Source: Medicago truncatula
Taxonomy: Eukaryota; Streptophyta; Magnoliopsida; Fabales; Fabaceae
Assembly: GCF_003473485.1 (NCBI RefSeq)
Contig: NC_053046.1
Span: 10,550,001 to 10,614,000 of the forward strand
Direction: 5' to 3'
Length of the DNA stretch: 64,000 nt
The translations under genes and the position numbers were made by a program. Of this stretch, positions 1 to 11,670 are shown piece by piece. The notes below the pieces were generated by a model that did no database searches, was not told the DNA's origin, and saw nothing but the letters and a program-made list of their open reading frames with translations. Every line of letters starts with the position of its first letter. Position 1 is the first letter of the stretch.

Positions 1-264
1 TTCGTAGTTGTACCGTTCTTCATTATGAGGTGATTTGAATAAGTGAATCGTCAAGTTTCTTCCATTTTCCTTCTATATCTGTCATTTTCATCTTAGTTTA
101 ATTTATGTGGTAAGGTATCATGAGCCTTGAGCTTTGATTCGTCTTCTTCAATCGTAGTGTGCAAAATCGGAATAATCCTCAACTTGTAATGAGCAACTGA
201 TGTGTCAGATGACTCCCAAATTTATGCCTTGATTTGAATTGAACTCTTGCTCTGAGCAACCCTA

Positions 265-680
265 TTAATGCATTTCCTTTGCTCGAGAAATAATGACAGC
301 AGCAAGGGTGTCAGATGACTCCCAAAGCTTTGTGTTACGACTCTTCCAAAGGCACCAAACTAACATTACGACAATTTGATGGTGGTTAGTGGATAACCTC
401 CCAATAAAATCAAACAATAAAGTAGAGAAATTGTTGGCTTGATGGACCAACTCGTGAATCAATGACGATACACTCCCAACATTCATGAACACAAAGAAGA
501 TATGCATGTGTGCCTCGACAAATGACTCACACATAACACGTGAGTCGTCACATAGGATACCTCAAGCAGTGAGATTCGTACGAGTGGGCAAGCATTTGTG
601 TACCAGGAACCAAAGAAATGACTGCACCCGAGTGGGATTTTGAGGTTCCAAATATTCATCCAAGGAACATTAGCATGCAC
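265..680 (-). mobile_element. LINE (non-LTR retrotransposon) fragment, zf-RVT region
   Basis: Read on the minus strand, two overlapping frames give the zinc-binding reverse-transcriptase (zf-RVT) region that follows the RT domain in plant LINEs. Near 680-600 is an IWNLKIP-like start, then a CPLVR/CLPTR segment and an LCDDSRVMCES-like Cys segment, and near 350-300 the LVWCLWKSRNTKLWE motif. The frame breaks at least once and no RT or RNase H follows downstream, so this is a dead fragment. Assignment rests on motif recognition. Confidence 0.6.
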
Positions 681-689
681 AATATTATG

Positions 690-1400
690 AAACTAAGAAA
701 TGAATGAAAATGATTCTCGTTACTTGATCATAGAGTACATTGCAGCTTATATGAAGTTCATGAAGGTACATGATATTTATGATACATGTTCGATAGACTA
801 TACTAACTCTAATATAGTTAGTTACAACTAACTAACTAGATAACTAAGAAGCTTGTGTATCTTCCTGATGCAATATTCTCCCATAAGTTGGAGGTTGGTA
901 GATGTTAACTATCTCCAACTTGGATAATAGAGTGTGAAAAGGTTGAGGTAGTAATACTTTAGTGAAAAAGTCTGCAATTTATGGTTGGGAAGTTACTGTT
1001 AAGAGCTTCATGATGCCAGATTGAAGCTTTTATCTAACCAAGTGGCAATCTATTTCCAAATGCTTAGTTCTTTCATGAACTAAGCACTTTGGTTAGCTGC
1101 AATATGTAAAGCACTTTTGAAGTTTATAAGTACCGGCTGCTAGTATCTTGTATTCAACTTCTGAGAAGGATCTGGAAATAGTGAGTTGCTTCTTCGTGGC
1201 CACGAAACAAGTGACTTGTCTAAGAAGAAACACTGACCAGAAAATGATCTTCTAAAGTCTAAGAAACCAACCCAATCATCATCATAGAAGCATAGGATCT
1301 GAAGATTGGAATCACTGAGAAAGAAAAGACCTAACATGGACATCCTTTGAGATAAACAGAATATGATTAATATATCCTTTGAGATATTAATCATATTTTG
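690..1400 (-). mobile_element. Ty1/copia retrotransposon 3' end (RNase H plus 3' LTR remnant)
   Basis: Minus-strand reading at 1340-1140 gives a copia RNase H segment: GLFFLSDSNLQ, then DDDWVGFLDFRRSFSGQCFF and SLVSWPRRSN, resembling the usual GLFF..SDADWAGC.D.RRSTSG.CFFLG.SLISW. From 1140 to about 900, in shifting frames, follow HERTKHLEIDCH and ADFFTK-like motifs, the normal C-terminal end of copia Pol. Sequence at about 860-690 should be 3' LTR. Several stops and frameshifts make it a non-autonomous relic. Confidence 0.75.
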
Positions 1401-1429
1401 ACCAAAATAAAGGTTATTTAATGCTTGAC

Positions 1430-1755
1430 CGAAAGTTTTTTTTTGGTTACAGACCGAAAGTTAAAAAGGTTATTCAATTTTGAAAAGAAAAAAAAAGGTT
1501 ATTCAATTCTCGACAATTTTTTTTATTTAATTAGAGTTTAGCTAGTTAGTAAATTCAAATACTTAAATCACTCTGCTAATCTTCATCGTTATTCAAAAAA
1601 AAAAAAGAGGTTATTCTTTTCTTGACCAAAAATTAAAAAGGTTATTCTATTTTGACAAAAGAAAAAAACAAAGGCTATTCGATTCTTGACCAAAAAAAGT
1701 TATTTAATTAGAGTTTATCTATTTAATAGATTCAAATACTTAAATCTCTGTATTA
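1430..1755. repeat. Diverged tandem duplication, unit about 178 bp
   Basis: The block containing TTATTTAATTAGAGTTTA and then ATTCAAATACTTAAATC occurs near 1523-1575 and again near 1700-1748. Each copy is preceded by several 'AAAAGGTTATTC' segments. It is A/T-rich and non-coding. Confidence 0.6.
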
Positions 1756-1768
1756 AATTAAATTAAAT

Positions 1769-1855
1769 TTGTCCTCGTGAGCTTAGTTTAGTTGCTATGG
1801 ACAATGCATAATATATGCACGGTCCGTGGTTCAAACCCCGACTACCACAATAAAA
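1769..1855 (+). mobile_element. tRNA-related SINE
   Basis: A short element with RNA polymerase III promoter boxes: an A-box-like GAGCTTAGTTTAGTTG near 1780 and a B-box GGTTCAAACCC at 1828-1838. The same ATTAAATTAAATTAAAT string flanks it at about 1753-1770 and 1857-1873, consistent with a target-site duplication, though it is low complexity. The core matches the style of abundant legume repeats that run from GTGAGC to an ACCCC-like end. Confidence 0.65.
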
Positions 1856-2199
1856 ATTAAATTAAATTAAATATGCAGTTGGAGCAATACTTTTAAAAGA
1901 TTGAAAATGTTATTGGAGCTCTCTTATAGTTATTTTGTTATGAGTTATGACATGACATTAAGATAATATCTGATTTGAAATGTTTGTTTAGAATTTGAAT
2001 GATCCAATCCATCTAACATACTTTTTTGTGCTACCATCTAACAAAATTCTATAGACTATAAATAAGAAAATATTACAATAACATCAAGTTGATACTACAT
2101 GCATATTTGATTGAGGTAGAAAAAAGGGAAGATGAAATCTTTATCTTGTATCACAAAATCACAGCCAACCCACATCTAAGGTAAGTCTAAAGGTGTGTA

Positions 2200-2706
2200 G
2201 GAGGTAAACTTAAGCCACTAAACTACATAGGTCATTTAAGTTATTTATTGTAACAATTAAGTTGGTCATTTGTGTTTGTTTTATACCACTTCAGTTTTTT
2301 AAAAGTTATTTAATTGTATAAGTTGGTCATTTAAGTTATTTCATACCGCTTAGGTCCTATATGTTATTTACTTATAACAATTTAGGAAATTTTAGATTTT
2401 AAAAATGTAAATTACTCGGCATTTAAAAGTTACAATTAAAACTAAAAGATGTAAGTGGTACGGAAAAACTTAAAAACTAACCGCTTAGGTCCTATATGTT
2501 ATTTAACTATAACAATTTAGGGAATTTTAGATTTTACAAATGTAAATTACTCGGCATTTAAAAGTTACAATTAAAACTAAAAGATGTAAGTGGTACGAAA
2601 AACTTAAAAACTAACTTGTGACAATTAAATAACTTATAAGATGTAAGTGGTACGAAAAAAAACTTAAATGACCAATTTGTTAATAATTAAATAACTTAAA
2701 AGATCT
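2200..2706. repeat. Inverted-repeat element with internal 135-bp tandem duplication
   Basis: Two copies of a 135-bp unit start at 2346 and 2481 (each begins CCGCTTAGGTCC), about 95% alike by eye. Outside them the left arm (AAGTTGGTCATTTAAGTTATTT, split near 2220-2345) is inverted in the right arm near 2610-2705 (AAATAACTTAAATGACC-type). This is a fold-back, MITE-like structure without coding sequence. Confidence 0.6.
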
Positions 2707-2716
2707 TTTGATATTT

Positions 2717-2828
2717 TCCCGTGAGCCTAACTCAATTGGAAGAGGCATCATGTTTGAACCTCGGACATCATGTTTATTCACTTTAAAAAGGTGAATTTCT
2801 AACCACAAAGCTGTTTGATCAAAAAAGA
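2717..2828 (+). mobile_element. tRNA-related SINE, second copy
   Basis: Begins CCCGTGAGCCTAACTCAATT (A-box-like), has a degenerate B box GTTTGAACCTC near 2751, and continues with TTATTCACTTTAAAAAGGTG and TTTCTAACCAC, ending in an A-rich tail near 2821-2828. The ordered motifs match a SINE-type repeat common in Medicago-like genomes (from general familiarity). It is related to the copy at 1769. Confidence 0.65.
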
Positions 2829-3255
2829 GAACTTTAGTGTAATTTAGTCTTTCGTTTACAATTAAGGAGTACAAATGTGCAGGTACATTTCTTAAAAAAA
2901 GAAAGTAAGCAGGCACATCGCACATGAGCCTCTTCTAGAGTATAGAAAAAAGGCATGCAATATTTTTCGAATTCTGCTCTTTTCCCTGCACTTTTCGCTC
3001 GTACCCAGCTGATAGACAATAATACCTTTGTGTGAGTTAAGTCATGCACCACTGGCTTGTGCGCGAGTTAACTCACGCAAGTTGGCCGGTGGTCAGAGCT
3101 GAAGAACAAACGTTTTTTGGTCTTTGGTCAATTTTTCAACATTTAATCTACACGTTTTTTTTACCACATTAATGGTATTTATAACCTATACTACCATTTT
3201 CACCTATAAATACCCCTCCATACTTCCCTATTTCCTCACACCATATCATTTTCCC

Positions 3256-3258
<3 letters not shown>

Positions 3259-3324
<66 letters not shown>
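3259..3324. repeat. (CT)33 microsatellite
   Basis: Uninterrupted CT dinucleotides over 66 bp, inside the TIR element. An apparent 99-codon ORF across it (poly Ser-Leu) is an artefact of the repeat. Confidence 0.95.
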
Positions 3325-3327
<3 letters not shown>

Positions 3328-3351
3328 CTTTTTCTTTTCAATAGTCTCTTC

Positions 3352-3608
3352 AGGGGCAAAAGTGATCATACTTCTTCGGGGCAAATAGTGAGTAGCCGAT
3401 TTGGGGAAGTGATCAACCCCTAGGATAAGTTTAAATTTGTTTTTTTTACCCCAGAGACTTTTTACCGTGGCTAAAAAGATCTTCTTGGGGGTATAAAAAG
3501 AACCATATTTAAATTTAGCCCAAGGGTTGATGATGTATTTTCCTCAAGAAGGTTGCTCACTATTTTACCCCAAGAAAGCTGGTCACTTTTTACCCCAAGA
3601 GGGTAAAA
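3352..3608. repeat. Fold-back repeat with GGGGTAAAAAG arms
   Basis: The stretch at about 3352-3455 is inverted at about 3460-3608: CAAATAGTGAGTAGCC on the left corresponds to GGTTGCTCACTATTTTACC on the right, with AAGTGATCAACCCC and GGGTTGATGATG mirrored too. A short loop makes it a strong hairpin nested in the 2960-4140 element. Confidence 0.6.
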
Positions 3609-4140
3609 AGAAAATAAGTAGATTTAGTGAATTCAAATAAATTATTGTATGAATTCAATTAATAAAATGAGATCTTGTTGTATGTATTAATTTTGTTCAT
3701 TTCATTTTATTTATATTTGCTTTTATTTTCTGATTTTGTATTTAATGAATAAATCCGAATAAATATTAATTTAGTTTATTTCTTTTTATTTATATTTATA
3801 TTTATGTAATGAATAAATGTTTATTTTAAGTGCATCAATAAATTAGAATAAAGCAAATAAATAATTTAGAATAACGTAAATAACTTAATTTGAATAAAGT
3901 AAATAAATAAATTTGAATAAAGTGAAAAAAAATAAATTAGAATAAAGAAAATAAAATAATTTGAATATAGTAAATAAATTAAAAAAAGTGAGTTAAGTCA
4001 CTTTGCGTGAGTTAACTCACGCTACGTAACTTAACTGGCGCACATTTTTACACTTGCGTTAGTTAACTAACGCAGGGATAATTTGAGTATTTCAGCTGGG
4101 CGCGTGCAAAACTTGCTGGGAGAAGAGCATAATTCATATT

Positions 4141-5700
4141 TTTTCGTCCTAGCCAATTTGGGCCTTGGAAAAATTGGGTTGGGCCGGGGTAGCACATCAG
4201 GTTGGCCCACTAGCAACATTTTTATTGAAAAATACTACATTTTCTTAATAAATATTATAAAGTAATTTTAAAATTATTAATAGAAAATATAAATATGTAA
4301 AATTAATAAAAATGGATAAACATGGCTAAATATTTTAAAATTTCTAAATTAGTAGTTTGTTTCAATTGAACGAATAAATTTAGAGTTTAATTAATATTCA
4401 ATGTTATCATAAAAATTATTTACACTTGTATGTTAATCCAATCATATTTTAGCTAATAAATAATTCTGAGAATTTTATATATAAAAAGATATAAAAAATA
4501 GTGAATAAATAAACAAAAATAAAAAAAATAAAACGGGTCAGACTGAACTGACCCACATGGACCTAGTTGAACACTAGAATATTTGGCTTAACTATAATTG
4601 AGTCGGATCAAAACTGACTTGTTTATATAATTGGAGCTCTCAGACTAGACCGAATCGGATCAATCCATTTAACAACCCTACTTTTTCTTTCTTTTTTTCG
4701 ATAGAAACAACTCTACTCTTCTACACAATATCTAACAAACACAATCTATCCCACTCTTTTAACTGGTTGAAATTATTTAGAAGCAACTACATGCGATTTT
4801 GTAGAACATGTATTTTGCATATGATGTTTTTCTGATTTCCCAAAGTGGTATTCTAACTTAAGGTGGATTGACTATTAATTGTCAGTGCATATCTTAGTTG
4901 CTATTCAAATGTTGGTTCTGCACGCTGTAGAAGTTAAGTATCTTCAGTTAGATCAAACCCTTGTAAATGTACATGATATTTATTAACCATAATTTATATT
5001 TAAATATACACACTTACAAATCATGATTACATTCACAATTTTGGGTCATTTTGACTAGGGGTGTCCAATTCCAAAGGATCCAAGGAAAAAAAAAATCACA
5101 AATTGATAAAAAAATCACATAAAGATAAATATTATTGGGAAATGTTTGAATGATATTTTGCAAAAAACCGCTGAGATATGATAGTATTTCGAACCGTTTT
5201 TTCAAAAGCGAATCAAACCACACATGTAAATCTAAATATCTATTAGTATATTTTTTAAGAGGTTGTTAATATAATATATTACATTAATATATTGTTTTTA
5301 GTTTTAATTTTTATCAATGATATTCAGTAGTTTAATTAAATATATATTTTTATTTCTTCATATGTTTCAAACATAATCAATCATTTTCATTATGACTTTC
5401 AATAGGTTTTTGTTATTATATTTTATACCAAATCAATTATTTTACCGTGATTTTGTAATATTAATAAAAAAGTAAAAAAAATACTCATCCAAGTTAAACT
5501 AAAAATATTGCACAGTACTATCCTCACACTATTCATCATCCTACCAAAAAAATCACACTCTTGATCATAGAAAATCTAACAAAGAAATCAAACACACTAT
5601 TTTCGAAATTAGTTAGAAACAAGTAAGTACACATATGAGTTTGTAAAACATTGAATTTCCCAAACCAAACTGTATAAAAATGGAAACACGTTAGAGTCAG
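4141..5700. other. AT-rich intergenic sequence
   Basis: No gene seen. AAATAAAT-type simple sequence is frequent. Around 4160-4200 and 4540-4680 are GGGTTGGGCC and GACCGAATCGGATC pieces of the kind found in degenerate hAT termini, and TAGGGGTGTCCAATTCC at 5056 looks like a lone hAT end. Boundaries cannot be set. Confidence 0.4.
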
Positions 5701-5708
5701 ATAACTTG

Positions 5709-5866
5709 CACGTGCAGCCACGTCTTTTCACTTCAACAAAAACGGCATCCCAGTAATTTCTTCAAAATCTAACCCTTTTTTCACGTATCTATCTTTCTTC
5801 AAAATCCAACCCTATAACAACCATTCCACGTGTCACAATCTCCTTCGTCTGTCCTCTTTATAAATA
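5709..5866 (+). promoter_or_regulatory. MIR168 promoter: G-boxes/ABRE and TATA box
   Basis: CACGTG palindromes lie at 5709-5714 and 5827-5832, the latter in CCACGTGTC, an ABRE-type context; CCACGTC follows at 5718 and CACGTA near 5783. TATAAATA is at 5859-5866. This places a transcription start around 5890, about 110 bp before the miRNA hairpin. G-box/ABRE control would fit the known stress and ABA responsiveness of MIR168 genes (established for Arabidopsis MIR168a; inferred here). Confidence 0.65.
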
Positions 5867-5993
5867 ACCTCTCGTTAACCCAATCTTCAACACTTTCGGT
5901 GGGTTTAATTATCTTTCATCTTTCTCTTACTTCTTTCTTTCTCGAAGAGGTTTATCATAACATTCGTGATTATGATTTTTTTCAATCTTCTCA

Positions 5994-6110
5994 CTTCGCG
6001 GTCTCTAATTCGCTTGGTGCAGGTCGGGAACCACTACATCCGCTGTTTTCGTAGAAACCGGCGGTGAATTGGATCCCGCCTTGCATCAACTGAATCGGAG
6101 GCCGCGGTGA
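5994..6110 (+). ncRNA. MIR168: miR168 precursor hairpin
   Basis: The 5' arm at 6010-6030 is the canonical 21-nt miR168 (begins TCGCTTGGTGCAGG, ends TCGGGAA). The 3' arm at 6075-6095 is the matching star strand (begins CCCGCCTTGCATC). The two pair with few mismatches and a 2-nt 3' overhang. The outer stem CGCGGTCTC (5997-6005) pairs with GAGGCCGCG (6098-6106), and the terminal loop is near 6046-6058. miR168 guides cleavage of ARGONAUTE1 mRNA and so sets the cell's silencing capacity; mature miRNA is made by DCL1 in the nucleus. Promoter motifs lie just upstream. Identification is from the sequence itself and is very secure; which family member it is cannot be told. Confidence 0.95.
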
Positions 6111-7366
6111 ATCTATATGCGGCTGTTGATTTTTGATTTTTCGGCTCCTGCAACTCAGATCTCATCCACGTGATTTCTACAATCAGTAATCTTTATGATT
6201 TTGTATATTCTAATTGTTAATTGTTAGTTTTTATCAGATCCAACATGTTTTTTTGTGATTTATTAATTTAATTGTAGTTTAGCTGTAATTGGTGTTATAG
6301 ATCTTGGATTTGTTTGTTTCTGAATCTTGGAAACAGAGTTTTGTTTGTTTGGATTTGATTTTGATTTGACTTGTTTTTGTTATTGATTAAATAATTTTTG
6401 ATGTGATATTTGTGGTTATATATGAATGATAGATGATAGATTTGATTTATTTCAATTGTTGAATTGTTGTGTTCTTATTGGGTAATCAATTCAAAATTCA
6501 AATACGTACGTTGGATTAAATTCACATAAAAAACAATTTTTTGATGTTTTTTTTATAATCATTGGATGTCGGCGAAATTAGTTTGCATGTCACAAATGTG
6601 TTTAATGTTAATTACGGTTATTATACCAATGGGTTTCTTGTAGAGTTATAGTTCTTGTTATTTTCAGAGTGTTTTTTATGTTTATTTATCATAAAGCTTA
6701 AGTTTATATCAAATAACTAATGGTGTATTACTGTGTGTATTGGGTATTAAGCAGGAATGGAGGACATGTTTGGGAGGTTGGTTTTGGCTTTCTAATTCAA
6801 TCCAAATTAGACTTGATAATTACTTCATAGTATTTGAGTTGAAGCAATTGATATTGATTCCTTTTTCTTTATTGGGATTGGTTTGAAGTTTGGTGAATTA
6901 AGCAATGTAATTTCAATATATAATGTTTCATTACATAAAAGCTTGTTCAAAGCATGTGTAGTTTTAGCATTGGATATTGGTTTTTTGTTTCATTACATGA
7001 TTGTGATATGTCCTATCGTTATAGTATAATTTATTGTACCAGGAGGTTCCAAAATTTATCTAATCAGGATCCTATATCCAGCTTGTTCAAAATTGTGGTT
7101 GAATAAGGACTTTCAAAAACTCTTTTCTGACACAAAAGTTTAATTTTTTATGATGTTATTCTCATTTCATGGTGATTTAATTCGTTTTTTCTTTCTTTAT
7201 GGTTTAGTCATCTGTGATAAACTTGCTGCAGACTTCGTATGTATTAACTGGTGGACTGATGGTTCTCTGATTCACATTGTAGATCAGATTAATCCTAGAA
7301 CGATTGATGTATTTGTTTTGTAGCACTAGACTTCTATATGCATTTTATAAGCCACCTCACACCAAT
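6111..7366. other. Probable 3' part of the MIR168 primary transcript, then intergenic
   Basis: No ORF of note. TCCACGTGATT adds a third G-box at about 6167. T-rich sequence with TTTGTTTGTTTC-type tracts at 6200-6500 looks intron- or UTR-like. Plant pri-miR168 transcripts usually extend several hundred bases past the hairpin, but no polyadenylation point can be fixed here. Confidence 0.35.
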
Positions 7367-7611
7367 GGGTCCGTTTGGATTGGCTTATTTTTGAGTTTAT
7401 GAAAAATAGCTTATGCAAATATATAAGCTTTTTATGTTAATTCATAAGTTCTCACTAACGAAAATTGTATCCTGTTTTTTCATAAACTATCTTGACAAGC
7501 TTATAAATAATACATAAAAGCTTATTTATTTGCATAAGCTGTTTTACATAAGCTCAATTATTTGCTTAAGCTGTTTTCCATAAGCTCAATAGTAAGCCAA
7601 TCCAAACCAGC
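7367..7611. mobile_element. MITE with GTTTGGATTGGCTTA termini
   Basis: The left end GTTTGGATTGGCTTA (7373) is inverted at the right as TAAGCCAATCCAAAC (about 7593-7607), with AAGCTTAT/ATAAGCTT motifs mirrored inside. About 245 bp, no coding capacity. Confidence 0.65.
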
Positions 7612-7826
7612 TTATAATTTCATTTTGAAAACAGAATGGTGTTAAACTGACCTTACAATAAGATGAATGTGGAATCAGTACATCCTTTCAAATAGATTTT
7701 TCTGCCCTCAATGTTTGTATATATATGCAGGGAAATGCAATTCCTTCCTTGACAGACTAGTATATGACAGTAAGTTATTTATATTTCTTGAATTTCTTCA
7801 ATAAGATGCTCTATTAACATATATAT

Positions 7827-8103
7827 GGACTTGTTTGGATTGACTTTTCTGAACTTATATACTACCATAAGCACTTGGGAGATCGTCTGGTAGAACTTAT
7901 AAAAACAGTTTATGGCTTGTTCAGAGGCTGTTTTCAGCCTATTTTCGTAAGTTCATCAAGATAGCTTATGAAAAAGCAAATAGTTTTTATGAAAATAGTT
8001 TAACTTTATTTTATATCTTGTTATAGAAATAACTTATAAGTGTTTTTAATGAGAAGCGCTTATTCTATAAGCTTCAAATTAAGCAATTTATCCAAACAGG
8101 CCT
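7827..8103. mobile_element. MITE, related family, TTGTTTGGAT termini
   Basis: The left terminus GGACTTGTTTGGATTGAC is mirrored by TTATCCAAACAGGCC at the right (about 8089-8103). AT-rich ATATAT flanks both sides. The interior contains ACTTATAAGTG-like palindromes. Non-autonomous and about 275 bp. Confidence 0.6.
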
Positions 8104-9451
8104 ATATATAAGCAAATTGCATTTATTTTCCTTTTGGTAGATTCATAATAAATAGCTTGGCAGCTTGACAGTTTGACTTTATATGTACATTAAAAACAGT
8201 TTATTTGGGAACATTGGGCAGCTGTGCTCCTCTGTCCGTCTAAATATGTGATGAATTTTAAGGTTCTGCGATGCCAGACAATTGTGTGTGAGATAAGTCA
8301 AGAAAAAGTTGGTCACTATGTTTGCTCTTGTTTGGTTTATTCTTCAATTGACAAATTAAGTTTTCTTTCTAGAGAACATTTTTCTTGGCTATTCTTGATG
8401 TTGTAATGAGATTTCTTTTTCACCGTATATTGTCCTCTCATGATTATGGCAAATTTGTGGCATAAGTCATTGAGTATCTGTTTCTGGTTACCTGTATAGT
8501 GAATTATTTTGTTTTAATTATAATTATATTATTATTATTATTATTCTTATCTTCTATCTATAAACTTATTAATGTCAAAGTATCTGCTTTGAATTTTTGC
8601 TATATGGAGAAACATTGGAATTGGATTCAGACATGGAGGTTAATACTTAAATGCTAGACAACCTGATCCAACTTTGCAGTGCAAAGTCACCTTCAGCCTC
8701 CATTTCCCTGCACTGGTTCTGAACTCTCTGTATTTGTTATGATTTATTACTAATAGAGTTTGTTAATTTGCCGTTAACAGTTTTGGGATCTAAATGGAGA
8801 CAGGTTCAGGATTTAAATTCCCTCTACTGGACACACGCATTCTATTTCTCCATTACATCCTAGTGGTTTTGCAATAAAAATTAAATTTGGGTTTAAATAC
8901 CGGATTGCAGTCGAGTAAGTACAATTCAGATTGTATGAGACATTTGATATGTTGAGGCATGGGATAGAGTGTGTGAGTTTTGCCGCTGGGCTCTTTTGAA
9001 AGGAAAAAAAAGTAGCAGCTGATTTTAGATATTTCCATGGTCAATGAATTATTTGTGGTGTTAGTCTACATTAATATTGGTCTCTATTATTTTATCACTC
9101 ATCAAATGAATTGATGACCAAAGTCCTTTATTTTGTGATGAAATTATTGACATCATCTTGTGGTCGTGGAATCATTATGTGATGAAATTTAATGAATTGA
9201 TAATACTTCCAAACTTTTAGGCTGGACATTTTCATATGTTATCTCTGTGTTCAACCTTCTTGCCTTAGCTGTCCTTATCAAAGGTATATGACCTACTGTT
9301 AAGTTCTTATAGTCGTCTGCAAGAGATGTTCTTAGATTCCATTGCATTTTGTACATTGTAACGTCGACCTTGTAATTTACGTGCTCTGGTCCTTTAAAAA
9401 AAAAAATTGGGTCAACAATATGTGAACTAAACTTTAGACTAAATAAATATA
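8104..9451. other. Intergenic sequence without recognised genes
   Basis: ORFs up to 99 codons on either strand have no recognisable domains and biased A/T composition. A (TTA)n stretch lies near 8527-8546. Confidence 0.4.
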
Positions 9452-9828
9452 GGATTAATAGTGCTTTATCTCCTATAATATAGGCCATTTTTGATTTTTT
9501 ACCCTGTAATTTTTGTTTTTGTTTCCTTCCTTGTAAATATTAATTTTTTTTTTTGTTTTGGACCTTCATCGTAATTTTGTCTCTTGTAATTTGAGAAAAT
9601 TTCAGTTTACCTCTAGTAATTTGAGTAAATTTTGGTTTATCCCCCAGTAATTTGAGCAAATTTCCAGTTTACCCTCCTATAATATCATCGAATGTGCACA
9701 GTCAGATGATCTAGAGGGTATTTTGAAATAATTTTTTTTCACATGGACCGAATCCAATTTCTTTTTTTATAGGAGGCAAACTCAAAAATGGTCTATATTA
9801 TATTGAATGAAACACTCACTATTAACCC
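9452..9828. mobile_element. MITE with GGATTAATAGTG termini
   Basis: The left end GGATTAATAGTG with CCTATAATATAGGCCATTTT is inverted at the right (AAAATGGTCTATATTATA then CACTATTAACCC ending about 9828). Inside are four repeats of AGTAATTTGAGNAAATTTNNG. It is related to the fold-back at 12277-12571, which has the same terminal GGTTAATAGTG. Confidence 0.65.
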
Positions 9829-10244
9829 ATAAATGTATCAAATTTCATTAACTAATTTTTAATTTTTTTTTTTATCTATATATGACCAGAGACCAGAGTT
9901 TCCTGAGCATGTTGTACCCATGTTTGGTCAAAAAACTGAAATCAGTTATTCTGCTTTTTTTTTTCTTCTTCACTCAAATTATTATGTTTCTTCATAAGGG
10001 AACTGTCAACAAAATAGGCAATAAGTATGAAAGAGCAGCAGGTATGTTGTTTTTAGAAAGGTTTCAGTCTTTCAGATGTGTACCTGCCCCACGTAACCGG
10101 ATCACCTACACATTTAAAGAGAGTGCATTTGGGGGCAATACATGACATAATTAAGAAAAGTTTGTCTTATAAATATTGTTATTAGTGGATGTCCATTTAT
10201 TAGTGGGTTATATTTTGATTGGCCACTTAAAATTTGACTAAAAT

Positions 10245-11073
10245 CAGGGGTGTTCGTGGGAGGTTTTGATGGGTGGGTTTAGCCTAGTTAAACCCAACTT
10301 AAACCCACACACGAACACCCACGCTCCGATTTGGATGTGGTAAAAAGTCCAACCATTATATTAATGGGTGGGTTTGGGCAAACCCACTAGTTTTCGGTTT
10401 GGTTTGGGTTGGGTTGGGTTATGGGTTATTCGATTTTTTTTGTTTGTTAATATTACTAAGTGATGCGTCCTCGTATTTTTTCTCATAAAAATTACTCAAC
10501 TTTTTATTTTCTTAAAAAAAATTGTGTAACCTATTTGACTGTATTTTAACATTATAAAATAATAAGTTATAATATTAAATAACAAATTTCATCATAAAAT
10601 ACTTACAACAAACTAAAGTTGGATGACGTAAAATTGCTTTAACATCAAAATAACTAAAAAGTGCAAGATCATAATTTGCAACTATATCATGTTTTGATTT
10701 TCAATATAGAGGATGTGTTGTGTCAATTTTAAAAATTAGACTTTAATTTTCAATATAGAGGATTTGTTGTGTCAATTTTTAAAATTAGACTTGATTTATA
10801 ATTATTTTTTTTTAAAGAAAGATTATAACCAAAATCTTTGTTATTCTCCTTCCTCCCTATGAAAATGAAAATGAAAATAAAAATATGAACATTATTGGGT
10901 AAGTGGGTTTATTGGGTCTGGGTATGGTTTTACCCAAAACCCGTAATTTTTTGTGGGTTTATTATATTTTAAAATCATATCTACCCAATTACCAAACCCA
11001 ACCCATTTTTTTTGAGTTTTTTTAGATGGGTTTGACAGTTTTTTTGGGTTGACCCAACCCATGAACACCCCTA
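10245..11073. mobile_element. hAT-type non-autonomous element with perfect 8-bp TSD
   Basis: Starts CAGGGGTGTTCGTGGG and ends CCCATGAACACCCCTA, terminal inverted repeats typical of hAT elements. It is flanked by ACTAAAAT at 10237-10244 and again at 11074-11081, a perfect 8-bp target-site duplication. The interior is rich in GGGTTTGGGT/AACCCA subterminal repeats and lacks a transposase. 829 bp. Confidence 0.88.
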
Positions 11074-11670
11074 ACTAAAATGGGAGCATATTAACAAAAA
11101 AATACAGTTTGAATTATAACATTCTAGACTTCTCATGTTCCCTGTTTTTGATTAAAATGCTCCCATTTAAATTATATAATCCAAACAAAAATATTGTTTG
11201 AATTATATAATTCGAAACTTGTCTATATATAAAACAATCAATATCTTCTCCTATTTTAACAATTATGAATATTTTTCTTAAAACCACAAAAATGACAATC
11301 TATCAAATAAAGAAAATACGACCAAAAAAAATTCTAAAAACTAAATAAAGTTAATGCAATTTTTTTTTTGAGTTTTTTTTTTTAAAAACCACAAAAATGA
11401 CAAAAGCTATCAAATAAAGAAAATACGACCAAAAAATTTTCTAAAAACCAAATAAAGCTAATGCAATTTTTTTCCAGTTTTCTTTAAGATTATGAAAAAT
11501 AAAAAATTATTAAAAATGAGTCTGAACAATGATATTTTGAATTTTGAAGGACAAACTCTTGTAATCAAATTTTTGACTAGAACGATAACATTTAATAATG
11601 ATCTTAGTAGTTTGGTTAGTAAGGTTCTTAAATTGGTTATTCATATCACAAACAACTCAGTCCTTGTACT

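Larger units (their letters stand above)
2960..4140. mobile_element. 1.2-kb TIR element with palindromic subterminal motifs
   Basis: Arms of roughly 125-150 bp face each other at about 2971-3095 and 3990-4135 (each has TGCTCTT, CCCAGCTGA and GAGTTAACTCACGC in mirrored order). The arms contain perfect or near-perfect palindromes: GCGTGAGTTAACTCACGC at 4005-4022 and TGCGTTAGTTAACTAACGCA at 4055-4074, with a one-base variant at 3061-3078. No transposase is present; superfamily not determined. Confidence 0.6.

Noticed and set aside
3124..3423. 99-codon plus-strand ORF
   Set aside because: It spans the (CT)33 microsatellite and a fold-back; poly Ser-Leu is an artefact.
5830..6054. 74-codon ORF across MIR168
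   Set aside because: It opens with GTG and runs through the miRNA hairpin; the RNA gene explains the conservation.
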